Part shown: piece by piece, positions 26,713-34,938 of the stretch | Layout: every line of letters begins with the position of its first letter | Position numbering within the stretch: position 1 is the first letter of the stretch | From: Flavobacteriaceae bacterium PS02293 | Lineage (GTDB): Bacteria > Bacteroidota > Bacteroidia > Flavobacteriales > Weeksellaceae | DNA: 64,000 nucleotides | NCBI GenBank assembly: GCA_029960045.1 | Contig: JASCOV010000003.1 | Span: 186,001-250,000, forward strand | Direction of reading: 5' to 3' | Translations under genes and position numbers: made by a program | The notes under the pieces: model-generated | Seen by the model: the letters and a program-made list of their open reading frames with translations, nothing else | Told to the model about the DNA's origin: nothing | Database searches by the model: none

Positions 26713-27279
26713 ATGAAAAATTTAATCGTAGCTGCTTCATTATTAATAGGAGTTTGCGCATTTTCTCAAGCAAAATTGGATCCGACAAAACTGGCTTATT
26801 CGTCAGCAGATGCAAGTCCGATGGATGCAACTTACTATCCAGTTCAGGTTCTTTCTTCCAGAACGGAAACTCCGAAAGTGAAAGTGGTTTATTCAAGACC
26901 TCAAAAGAAAAACAGAGTTGTTTTCGGAAACCTTGTGAAATATGGAGAAATCTGGAGAATGGGCGCCAATGAAAATACGGAAATCAAATTCTACACACCT
27001 GTGAAAATCGGAGGAAAAGAAATTCCTGCAGGAACTTACAGTTTATTTGCTGTTCCAAATGAGAAAGAATGGACCATCGTTCTGAATTCTGATGTCGATA
27101 AGTGGGGAGCTTACGCTTACGACAAGAGCAAAGACGTCGTGAGACTTAATGTTCCGGCTGAGAAAACGACTTCTCCTGTTGAGTTTTTCTCTATCACTTT
27201 TGTACAGACAAAAACCGGAGCAGATTTGTACGCTGGTTGGGACAATACACAAGTTAAATTCCCGATTGAGTTCAAATAA
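26713..27279 (+). CDS. DUF2911 secreted protein
   Basis: A 188-residue protein with a signal peptide (MKNLIVAASLLIGVCAFSQ) and a DUF2911 domain. The signature is VVYSRPQKKNRVVFGNLVKYGEIWRMGANENTEIKFYTPVKIGGKEIPAGTYSLF, followed by WTIVLNSDVDKWGAY. DUF2911 proteins are common in Bacteroidota and predicted to be periplasmic beta-rich proteins without known function. The gene starts 4 bp after the aminotransferase stop, so it is probably co-transcribed. A terminator follows. Confidence 0.9.
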   Translation: MKNLIVAASLLIGVCAFSQAKLDPTKLAYSSADASPMDATYYPVQVLSSRTETPKVKVVYSRPQKKNRVVFGNLVKYGEIWRMGANENTEIKFYTPVKIGGKEIPAGTYSLFAVPNEKEWTIVLNSDVDKWGAYAYDKSKDVVRLNVPAEKTTSPVEFFSITFVQTKTGADLYAGWDNTQVKFPIEFK

Positions 27280-27323
27280 TTTTTGATTATAATAACACGA
27301 AAATTTTGTTGTTTTAAGAATAG

Positions 27324-27360
27324 CCTCAAAAAATTAAACACTTTTTTGAGGCATTTTTTT
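27324..27360. terminator. Terminator of the DUF2911 gene
   Basis: GCCTCAAAAAA (27324-27334) pairs with TTTTTTGAGGC (27343-27353), followed by seven or more T residues. The convergent gene ends at 27359. Confidence 0.85.
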
Positions 27361-28636
27361 ATTTATAGTAAGTTTCCAAGAATTGATAAAATTCTGTCAA
27401 TCGATAAAAATTATTGAACCCAAGATAAAATGTCAACACCATCAATGTTCCATATAAAATTGTCAATGGCAAAGCTTTGTCTTTAAAGCTGAAAAACAGC
27501 CAGCCAACCAAAAGCGGAATGACAAAAACAAAATGTCCACCGTAAATATAAGAGGTGTGAAGTCCGAATTTCAAAACACAATGGATCAAAACATCAACCA
27601 AAAAAGAAATCACAAGAATCCAAACCAGCTTATTTTTATAGTTTTTGAAAACACTCCAAATTAGCATTAATAAAATAATTCCGATAAAAATATAAGGAAC
27701 AACGGACGAATAAACATCCATAAACAAAGCTTTGTAGTAAAAGGTTTTGTCTTTATTATGATAATCTCTGATCTCATAATTTGAGAAGAGTATATTTCCG
27801 CCAAAAAACCATGAACTGATCATGTCCCAAAGCGGCGTCACTTTTGGTTTTGAGAATTTATCATACTGCTCTTCCGTCTTGTTTAGGAAATTCTGAAAAT
27901 TAAAGTCCAGTCTCAGTAAAAATAGAAAAGCAAAAACACCAATTGAAACTGCAATCTTTAAAACTGCAATTCCGATCTTCTTCCAATTCCAGAAAATTTT
28001 CTTCTCAAACAAAAACGGGATGTAAACTTTGACAATATTCGTGATCGTTAATCCTCCGATGAAAACAGAACCCAGAATTGTTGCACCAAAAGAAATAGGT
28101 TTTTCTTTCTCAATTCTCTTTGCAGAATAATAATTAAAAATGGAAAGTAAAAGCAAAGTATAAGTGTAAGTTTCCGGTGTGAAGGACAAAAGAATATTGG
28201 TCACAAACAAGCCATAAAAAAACAAAATCAACAAACTAACTTTAAGCGGAAGTCTGATGATATTGTTAAGATATTTGAAAATCTGAACATTGGCTAAGCT
28301 GATAACTAATGTTGACAACAACGCCAAAACCAGTCGGAAAGCAGAATTGTAATGATTCCCCGAAATCCACAATGCAAAACTCCGAATCACATCAAAAAAA
28401 TAATTGGACAGCGGATGTCTCTCAAAACCACCTCCAGTCTGAACAATTGCTCTGTTATCAAAACTAAAATAGCCGTCCCAAGGAATTCTGTCATCATAGA
28501 CAATACTGAAATTATCGGCAATGAACCACCCATTAACTCCATATACAATCACGAAAAACAGGAAGATAAAACCTTCGGTCTTTGTTGATGGGAAAACGAT
28601 CTTCAGGAAGGATAAAATTTTGTTAAGCAGTTTCAA
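27359..28636 (-). CDS. Multi-pass membrane protein, GT-C glycosyltransferase-like
   Basis: A 425-residue protein with about ten to eleven hydrophobic helices. The first periplasmic loop carries acidic residues (SIVYDDRIPWDGYFSFDNRAI), followed by a FERHPLSNYFFDVIRSFALW segment. This is reminiscent of GT-C fold lipid-linked sugar transferases, whose catalytic aspartate lies in the first loop. I cannot name a family, and the similarity is one of architecture only. No glycan-synthesis genes are adjacent. It starts just upstream of the terminator of the LRR gene and reads towards a shared terminator at 27324-27360. Confidence 0.72.
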   Translation of the reverse strand: MKLLNKILSFLKIVFPSTKTEGFIFLFFVIVYGVNGWFIADNFSIVYDDRIPWDGYFSFDNRAIVQTGGGFERHPLSNYFFDVIRSFALWISGNHYNSAFRLVLALLSTLVISLANVQIFKYLNNIIRLPLKVSLLILFFYGLFVTNILLSFTPETYTYTLLLLSIFNYYSAKRIEKEKPISFGATILGSVFIGGLTITNIVKVYIPFLFEKKIFWNWKKIGIAVLKIAVSIGVFAFLFLLRLDFNFQNFLNKTEEQYDKFSKPKVTPLWDMISSWFFGGNILFSNYEIRDYHNKDKTFYYKALFMDVYSSVVPYIFIGIILLMLIWSVFKNYKNKLVWILVISFLVDVLIHCVLKFGLHTSYIYGGHFVFVIPLLVGWLFFSFKDKALPLTILYGTLMVLTFYLGFNNFYRLTEFYQFLETYYK

Positions 28637-28659
28637 ACTTGAGATATTTCTGCAAAAAT

Positions 28660-28706
28660 AAAGAAAACCCTTTCAGAGTTTTGAACTTTGAAAGGGTTTT
28701 TATGAT
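28660..28706. terminator. Terminator between the LRR gene and the membrane protein gene
   Basis: AAAACCCTTTCA (28665-28676) pairs with TGAAAGGGTTTT (28690-28701). The minus-strand continuation is T-poor for a few bases but the stem is strong. Confidence 0.75.
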
Positions 28707-28725
28707 TTTACTTCGTAAAGTAATT

Positions 28726-30423
28726 TTATTCTTTAATTATCTTCTCAGTCTTGACATCTTTATCTGTAAATATTTTTATAAGATAATGTCCTTTCGGCAA
28801 GTCTGTAACATTAGTTTCTTTTAAGAAAGAAGTTTTTACCAATTGTCCGTTTACAGAATAGATTTCTACTTTTTGAAGTTTATATGACATTTGGATGCTG
28901 AGAATGTTTTTGACTGGGTTTGGGTAGATTTTGGTTTGAGGTTTTTGGGTTTCGTTTGTTGCTAGAGTTGAAGAACAATCTGTACTGTAGATTGTTTGGT
29001 TGTCTTTCCAAATCCAGTTTGTATAAGAGTAGCTTGTATTGTCAACTTTTATACAGTTAAGATTAGGGTTGTTTCTGGTATCTAGCGGTGCATAGCCATC
29101 GCCTTTAAAATTGATATTATTTCCATTTTTAACATTCAAAGAGATAAGTTGATTATTTTCAACATTTATTAAATTTATATTTGGGCTATAAGAAAAATCC
29201 AAAGACTTAAATTTATTATTATGACCAACAAATCTAGTTAAAGTTGGATAAGTATTGTATTGACCAATACTGAACCATTCTAATTGATTATTATTACAAT
29301 AAATCCATTCAATGTTATTCCAATGTGTTCTTAACGATTCTAACTGATTAAAACTACAATTAAGTTTTTTTAAAGATACTGCATACATTGTATCTAGGTC
29401 AGTTAATTTATTATCACTACAAAGTAGAGTTTGCAAGTTTGAAACCCTTAGATAATTGATATTAATTGAAGTTATAACATTGCTAGCACAATTTAAATAT
29501 TCTAGTTCAGAATTTCTATCATCCAGATAAAAAGAAGTTAGTTTATTATCACTACAATCTAAATACTTCAATTTTGACTTTTCCGGAAATGTGTAACCAG
29601 AAGTAATATCTAAAGTTGTTAAATTATTCCCTGCACAGACTAAGGTTTCTAAATTAATATTATTAGTTATGTCCAAAGTTGAAATTTGGCTAGCTCCGTT
29701 AATCCAAGAATAATTTTTGCAACTTAATGTCACCAATTGAAGATTATTAGAAACATTTAATGAATTTAATTTATTGTAATCACAATTTAGGAATTCTAAT
29801 TCAACATTATTATTAAGATTTAAAGAGGAAATTTGATTGTTGTGAACATCTAAATGTTTCAATTTAGAATTCTTTGATGTATCTAAATTAGTCAATGAAA
29901 CTTCTATTGCCTCTCCACTATCATAATCATAATCACGATTATAGCTAACATTTAAGTACTCCAGTTGCAAATTTTTCGAAATATCTAAAGAAGTTAATTT
30001 ATTACCCGAACAAATCAACGTTTTCAAATTTGTGTTTTGAGTCAAATTCAAAGTCTCAATTTGTCCATTTGGAGTTTCATTATAGCCATACTCATCGACA
30101 GTAATTCCACTACAATTGAGAGTAATTAGTTTTTTATTGAATGATAAATTTAAAGTCTGAAAATTATTTAAACCACAGTTTAAACCTGTGATTTCTTTAA
30201 AATATTCAATTCCATCAAGAAACGAAATCTGATTATTGGTAATATCAATTGTTCCCGTAAAAGCATTCGCTTCAGAAACCTGAATTTCATTATCGCCATT
30301 GGTATTGATCGCAGAATTACCAACCAGATAAGCTTTAAAATTGGCATCTGGAATATTTACAGTTTGTGCAAACGAAAAAATGCAGGAAAAAATCCCTGCA
30401 AGAATGAATAATTGTTTTCTCAT
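28726..30423 (-). CDS. Leucine-rich repeat surface protein with type IX secretion sorting domain
   Basis: A 565-residue secreted protein with a signal peptide (MRKQLFILAGIFSCIFSFAQ). It carries about 18-20 short leucine-rich repeats of the bacterial Asn-rich type (LxxLNCSxNxLTSLDIS, residues 50-450). The type A sorting domain is at roughly 495-565 (TKIYPNPVKNILSIQM...VEIYSVNGQLVKT...DLPKGHYLIKIFTD). It should cross the outer membrane through the type IX system and be attached to or released from the cell surface. LRR proteins of this kind are often adhesins or interaction proteins; the partner is unknown. The promoter has an unusual dyad immediately upstream. Confidence 0.92.
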   Translation of the reverse strand: MRKQLFILAGIFSCIFSFAQTVNIPDANFKAYLVGNSAINTNGDNEIQVSEANAFTGTIDITNNQISFLDGIEYFKEITGLNCGLNNFQTLNLSFNKKLITLNCSGITVDEYGYNETPNGQIETLNLTQNTNLKTLICSGNKLTSLDISKNLQLEYLNVSYNRDYDYDSGEAIEVSLTNLDTSKNSKLKHLDVHNNQISSLNLNNNVELEFLNCDYNKLNSLNVSNNLQLVTLSCKNYSWINGASQISTLDITNNINLETLVCAGNNLTTLDITSGYTFPEKSKLKYLDCSDNKLTSFYLDDRNSELEYLNCASNVITSININYLRVSNLQTLLCSDNKLTDLDTMYAVSLKKLNCSFNQLESLRTHWNNIEWIYCNNNQLEWFSIGQYNTYPTLTRFVGHNNKFKSLDFSYSPNINLINVENNQLISLNVKNGNNINFKGDGYAPLDTRNNPNLNCIKVDNTSYSYTNWIWKDNQTIYSTDCSSTLATNETQKPQTKIYPNPVKNILSIQMSYKLQKVEIYSVNGQLVKTSFLKETNVTDLPKGHYLIKIFTDKDVKTEKIIKE

Positions 30424-30442
30424 AGTTATTAGTTTAATTTGG

Positions 30443-30450
30443 CAAAGATA
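30443..30450 (-). promoter_or_regulatory. TAnnTTTG box of the LRR gene
   Basis: TATCTTTG on the minus strand, 20 bp upstream of the ATG. The -33 position does not carry TTTG. Confidence 0.6.
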
Positions 30451-30471
30451 TTTTAAACTAACAACTTTTCC

Positions 30472-30487
30472 TTACGGAAAACCGTAA
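30472..30487. promoter_or_regulatory. Dyad TTACGG-AAAA-CCGTAA at the -33 region of the LRR promoter
   Basis: A perfect 6-bp inverted repeat with a 4-bp centre (30472-30477 and 30482-30487) starts about 21 bp upstream of the -7 box, where an activator or response regulator would bind. Confidence 0.5.
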
Positions 30488-30526
30488 ATAAAATTAATAT
30501 TATGTTAATTAAGTAGCAATTATATA

Positions 30527-32062
30527 CTATGAACTACAAGACAACTGACTGCTTCCCGTCTGATTATCATACTTCGAAGGTCGTTTTTGATTGAATTCCG
30601 GATAGAGGTTTTCGTAAGGATTTTCTAATGCTTTTTTCAGTTTGAAGAACATCTCGTAATTCCCATTTTCTGCATCCTGAATGGCTTCAAACAAAAGATA
30701 ATTTCTGAGAATGAATTTCGGATTTGTCTTTGACATTAGTTCTAAAGATTCTGCTTCTGAGATTTTGTTTTTAGATTTTCTTGTTTGATATTTTTCAATG
30801 AATTCTGATAATTTTTTCAGTTCATTTTCATTCAGATTTCGATAAAAAGAATCTTTGAAATCATCGGTTTTAATTTCTGAAATTGGTTTTTCAAGCTGTT
30901 GGAAAAATAAAGTGTAATCCAAATTAAGATCCTGCATCATCTGTTGCCATTCTGTGAAAAACTTTTCATCTTCAGCCAAAACCTCATCAAAACCAAATTT
31001 ATCCGCCAGCATTTTGTCGTGCTTTGTCCAAAATTGTTTCCCGAAATGATCCAGAATTTTCTCCAAAACCTCAGCATCACTAATTAAAGGGAAAATAGCA
31101 TTTGCCAAAGTTGCCAGATTCCAATGTGCAATCTGACCTTGCTTCCCAAAAGCGTATCGTCTTCCCGGCAAATCAGTTGTGTTGGGTGTGAACTCCAAAT
31201 CATAACCATCCATCATAGAATAAGGTCCGTAATCTATCGTCAAACCAAGAACAGACATATTATCGGTATTCATCACACCGTGAACAAACCCAACACGGTA
31301 CCAATCAATAATCATTTTCAAAGTTCTGTCACAAATCGCTTGAAACCAATTGATGTATTTTGTAGAATTATTTTCTGAGGAAACTTCTGGAAAGAAATTT
31401 TCAATGGTATAATCAGCTAACTGTTTCAGCAAATCATTCTGTTTTCTTGCTGATAATAATTCAAAATGTCCAAATCTTAGGAAAGATTCAGCAGTTCTAA
31501 CTACAACAGCACCTTGTTCTTTCTGCGGATTCCCGGAATATTGAATATCACGGATGACATCTTCACCCGTTTTGGAAAGACTCAAAGCTCTGGTTGTCGG
31601 AACACCGAGATGAAACATCGCTTCACTCATCAGATATTCCCGAATTGAGGAACGCAAGACAGCTCGTCCATCAGCATTTCTGGAATATGGTGTTGCGCCT
31701 GCTCCTTTCCATTGGATTTCGGTTTGTTTGTTTCCATTAATGACTTCTCCAGCATAGATTGCCCGTCCGTCACCCAATTGTCCTGCCCAATTTCCAAACT
31801 GATGACCTACGTAAGCTGTGGCATAAGTTTCTACATTTTCAGGAAGATTCTGTGCAGCGAGGAAATCTTTTTCATTATCAAAATTCCCCAATGCAATTTC
31901 GATTGATAAATTTTCATTAAAATCAATCAATTCTATATTGTTAAAATCAGCAGGTTTTATTGCGCAAAACATAACATCAGGCGTTTGCCTTTGCATCCTA
32001 TTTCCAGAAAAATCTCCTGGGAATAATTTCGTAAATTTTTGGGTAATTAAATTTAGGTTCAT
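30527..32062 (-). CDS. selO: Protein adenylyltransferase SelO (YdiU family)
   Basis: SelO is a kinase-fold enzyme that transfers AMP, rather than phosphate, to protein Ser, Thr or Tyr residues; bacterial SelO is linked to redox stress. The 511-residue protein shows the family landmarks: [70 protein letters not shown]-type sequence (split here by the family's usual insertions), [30 protein letters not shown], and ...[15 protein letters not shown]. The C-terminus ends in [10 protein letters not shown]-like serine/cysteine (QLSCSS), as in SelO relatives where the penultimate region carries Cys or Sec. It starts right after the terminator of pbp1A; no own promoter is obvious. Confidence 0.93.
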   Translation of the reverse strand: [511 protein letters not shown]

Positions 32063-32066
32063 CTTT

Positions 32067-32095
32067 ACAAAAAACCCACATCAGAAATGTGGGTT
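32067..32095 (-). terminator. Terminator of the ricT-gldH-pbp1A operon
   Basis: AACCCACAT (32073-32081) pairs perfectly with ATGTGGGTT (32087-32095). On the minus strand it is followed by TTTTTTG, ending a few bases before the selO start. Confidence 0.85.
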
Positions 32096-32102
32096 ATATT
32101 TT

Positions 32103-34460
32103 TTATTTGTTAAAATCTATATCTTCTCCGGAATTAAGAGCTTCGTTTGAACGATCTTCTTTTTTCACGGGTTTTTCTGGTACTATTTGCGTCGGATTTT
32201 TAAGCTCGTCTATCGACTGCAATCCTCCGTCGTCGCCATAACCGTTTCTCAAATTATTAAGATCCGAACAGCTTCCCGTCCAGTTGGCTGGTTTGATGAA
32301 TTTGTCATCCGGAAGAATATTCAATGCTTTATCTGCGAGAACTTTTTTCATATAAATGGCCCAGATTGGAAGTCCCATTTTAGCACCTTGTCCTTCACCT
32401 GTACTCCAGAAGTGAGTAGCTCTGTCTTCCCAACCAACCCAAACGCCGGTTGCCAGTTTCGGAACGATTCCCATAAACCAACCATCGGAGTTGTTTTGTG
32501 TAGTTCCGGTTTTACCTGCGATTTCTACAGTTGCCGGAATTCCTTGTCTTCTAAGTTCTCCGGAAGCAGTTCCGAATTCTGCTACACCTTTCATCAAATC
32601 GATCATTGTGTAAGCATACATTTCGTTCATTACTTCTTTTACAACAGGCTTCACTTCTTTGATTACTCGTCCGTTGGCATCTTCTATCCTCCAGATCATT
32701 TCCGGTTTGGTATAATTACCGAAGTTGGCAAAAGTACTATATGCACCAAGCATTTCGTAAATTGTAATATCTGAAGTTCCTAATGCCATTGGCAAACTTG
32801 TGGAAATATCGGTGGTTACGCCAAGATCTCTAGCAGTTTGTATAACGTTGCTGGTTCCTGACATCTCAGCCAAACGTAATGCTACAGGGTTTTGAGATTG
32901 CGCTAATGCATTTTTAAGTGTCAGCATTCCACCCCTTCCTGGAACGTGGTAAGATCCTTTATTAAAACTTGCATTAGAAACCGTAGAACAAGGCGTCATT
33001 CCAAGATGCATAATTGCTGTTGCATAAACAAAAGGTTTGAAAGTAGATCCTACCTGACGTTTCCCTTGTTTTACGTGATCGTATTGGAAGTGCTGCCAGT
33101 TAATCCCACCAACCCAAGCTTTTATGTCACCAGTTGCTGGTTCCATAGACATCAATCCTGCCTGCGCAATCTGCTTATGGTAACGGATAGAATCCCAAGG
33201 CGACATCTCTACTTCTTCCTCCCCTTGCCAGGTAAATCTTGTCATTTTTACTGGTTTGTGGAAATCCATCAAAATAGAATCTTCCGGCATTCCTTCTGCT
33301 TTCAGTTGTTTGTATCTGCCTGTTCTTCTTACGGAAGACATCATCAATGAATTAACTTGCTCTTTATTAATCATATAATAAGGTCGGTTTGGATTCCGTC
33401 TCATTTCGCCATCGAAACTTCTTTGGAGATTGGTCAAATGTTCTTTGATGGCTTCCTCAGCATATTTCTGCATTCTGGAATCCAAAGTCACATAGATTTT
33501 CAGACCATTTTTGTAAAGATTCAGTTCTTTGCCTGTTTCTTTCTCATAAGTCTCAAGATATTGTGAAATTTCTTTCCTCAAATAGAATTTGTAATAAGAA
33601 GAAAATCCGTCCTCAACAGTTTTGATTTCGTGAAAATCTACAACGACAGGAGTTTCTTTAGCTCTCTCATAAGTTGCTTGATCAATATATCCTGTATCCA
33701 GCATCTGCTTCAGAACTACATTTCTTCTGTCTTTTGCTCTTTCTGGATTTCTGTAAGGATTGTTTCTTCTTGGCGCCTCCAACATTGCTACGAATGTGGC
33801 TGCTTCCGGCAAAGTCAATTGACTTGTTGATTTATTAAAATAAACTCTTGAAGCCATTTCGATTCCTTTTGCATTGAAAAGGAAATCCATTTTATTGAAA
33901 TATAAAGCAACAATTTCTTCTTTGGTGTAACGTTTTTCTAAACTGACAGCAACGCACCATTCTTTCAGTTTTTGGAAAGCTCTTTCCACTTTGTTCTGAG
34001 AAGCATTTCCTGTGAACAATAATTTTGCAAGCTGCTGAGTAATAGTAGAACCTCCACCTCTTTCGCCTCCAAAACGGATTGCTCTTAGAATTGATTTGAG
34101 GTCAATCCCTGAGTGTTCTTTGAAACGTTCATCTTCTTTTGCCTGTAATGCGTAAACAAGAAACGGCGGCAACTGTTTATAAGTCACAGGCTTTGTTTTC
34201 TCTTTTTCAAATTTGCCTAAGAGAACATTATCCGAAGAATAAATTTCTGATGCTACATAAATATCAGGATTTTCAAGTTCTTTAACATCCGGCATATCAC
34301 CTACAAAACCCTGAGATACAGCAAAAAATGTTGCTGAAATCCCTAACACAACAGCAAAGAATCCAATCCAAATGATTTTGATCCATTTTCTGATGCCCGA
34401 TTTTGCTTTTTTCTTGTCTGGCAGAGGAAAAGTCTTTTGTTCAGTTTTCTTATTTTCCAT
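32103..34460 (-). CDS. pbp1A: Penicillin-binding protein 1A (bifunctional transglycosylase/transpeptidase)
   Basis: This class A PBP polymerises and cross-links peptidoglycan. The 785-residue protein has a cytoplasmic basic tail and a transmembrane helix at about 27-50. The GT51 domain follows (catalytic E109 in KEDERFKEHSGID; GGSTITQQLAKLL at 137-149; second motif VERAFQKLKEW). The transpeptidase domain has S472 and K475 in GSTFKPF, SQN at 522-524 and KTGT at 650-653. The C-terminal tail is acidic. It is the third gene of the ricT-gldH-pbp1A operon, a conserved neighbourhood in Flavobacteriia, and starts 7 bp after gldH. Confidence 0.95.
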   Translation of the reverse strand: MENKKTEQKTFPLPDKKKAKSGIRKWIKIIWIGFFAVVLGISATFFAVSQGFVGDMPDVKELENPDIYVASEIYSSDNVLLGKFEKEKTKPVTYKQLPPFLVYALQAKEDERFKEHSGIDLKSILRAIRFGGERGGGSTITQQLAKLLFTGNASQNKVERAFQKLKEWCVAVSLEKRYTKEEIVALYFNKMDFLFNAKGIEMASRVYFNKSTSQLTLPEAATFVAMLEAPRRNNPYRNPERAKDRRNVVLKQMLDTGYIDQATYERAKETPVVVDFHEIKTVEDGFSSYYKFYLRKEISQYLETYEKETGKELNLYKNGLKIYVTLDSRMQKYAEEAIKEHLTNLQRSFDGEMRRNPNRPYYMINKEQVNSLMMSSVRRTGRYKQLKAEGMPEDSILMDFHKPVKMTRFTWQGEEEVEMSPWDSIRYHKQIAQAGLMSMEPATGDIKAWVGGINWQHFQYDHVKQGKRQVGSTFKPFVYATAIMHLGMTPCSTVSNASFNKGSYHVPGRGGMLTLKNALAQSQNPVALRLAEMSGTSNVIQTARDLGVTTDISTSLPMALGTSDITIYEMLGAYSTFANFGNYTKPEMIWRIEDANGRVIKEVKPVVKEVMNEMYAYTMIDLMKGVAEFGTASGELRRQGIPATVEIAGKTGTTQNNSDGWFMGIVPKLATGVWVGWEDRATHFWSTGEGQGAKMGLPIWAIYMKKVLADKALNILPDDKFIKPANWTGSCSDLNNLRNGYGDDGGLQSIDELKNPTQIVPEKPVKKEDRSNEALNSGEDIDFNK

Positions 34461-34467
34461 TAATAAA

Positions 34468-34938
34468 TTATGGCTTTAAGTTTTGAATTTTAATTCCTAT
34501 ATCTTCTATTCCTGGCAAATTATCCTTTCTCATTGCCTGAACAACTTTGACAGAATAATTACCGTTTTGCGGAAACTTATAATTGAGTTTGTATTGAAAA
34601 ATAATCTCTTTGGTGTCTCCGAAACCTGTCCCAATCCATTCTCCATTTGGCTTTGCTAAAACAAAATTAAGCGTATCTGTTGAGATATTCTTTTTTTTAT
34701 GTTCGATGCTTGCAATCAATCTTAAATTACTGTAAGGATAATCATTATTATTCCTAACAACCAACATCAAGTTTTTCTGATTCTGAGCATCTTTAACATC
34801 AAAATCAAATGATTGAGTTTTGTTTTTTTTCCATTGATTACCAACTTCATTCATCAAAACTTTTTCATTTCCGTTTTGACACGAATTCAAAGATAAAAAC
34901 AGGACAAAAACAACTATTAATCTAAGCATTACCTTCAT
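34468..34938 (-). CDS. gldH: Gliding motility lipoprotein GldH
   Basis: GldH is a periplasm-facing lipoprotein required for gliding in Flavobacterium johnsoniae. This 156-residue protein has a lipoprotein signal peptide with C20 (LFLSLNSCQNG). The family pattern is seen in QSFDFDVKDAQNQKNLMLVVRNNNDYPYSNLRL and GTGFGDTKEIIFQYKLNYKFPQNGNYSVKVVQAMR. The genomic setting, between a RicT/PSP1 gene (17-bp overlap) and a class A PBP, is the usual one. Chryseobacterium-like strains keep gldH even when non-gliding, probably because of its link to type IX secretion. Confidence 0.92.
   Translation of the reverse strand: MKVMLRLIVVFVLFLSLNSCQNGNEKVLMNEVGNQWKKNKTQSFDFDVKDAQNQKNLMLVVRNNNDYPYSNLRLIASIEHKKKNISTDTLNFVLAKPNGEWIGTGFGDTKEIIFQYKLNYKFPQNGNYSVKVVQAMRKDNLPGIEDIGIKIQNLKP

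Noticed and set aside
32187..32774. Antisense frame of 195 codons inside pbp1A
   Set aside because: It lies opposite the conserved transpeptidase coding sequence; composition (Cys, Ser, Phe, His rich) is that of a shadow frame.
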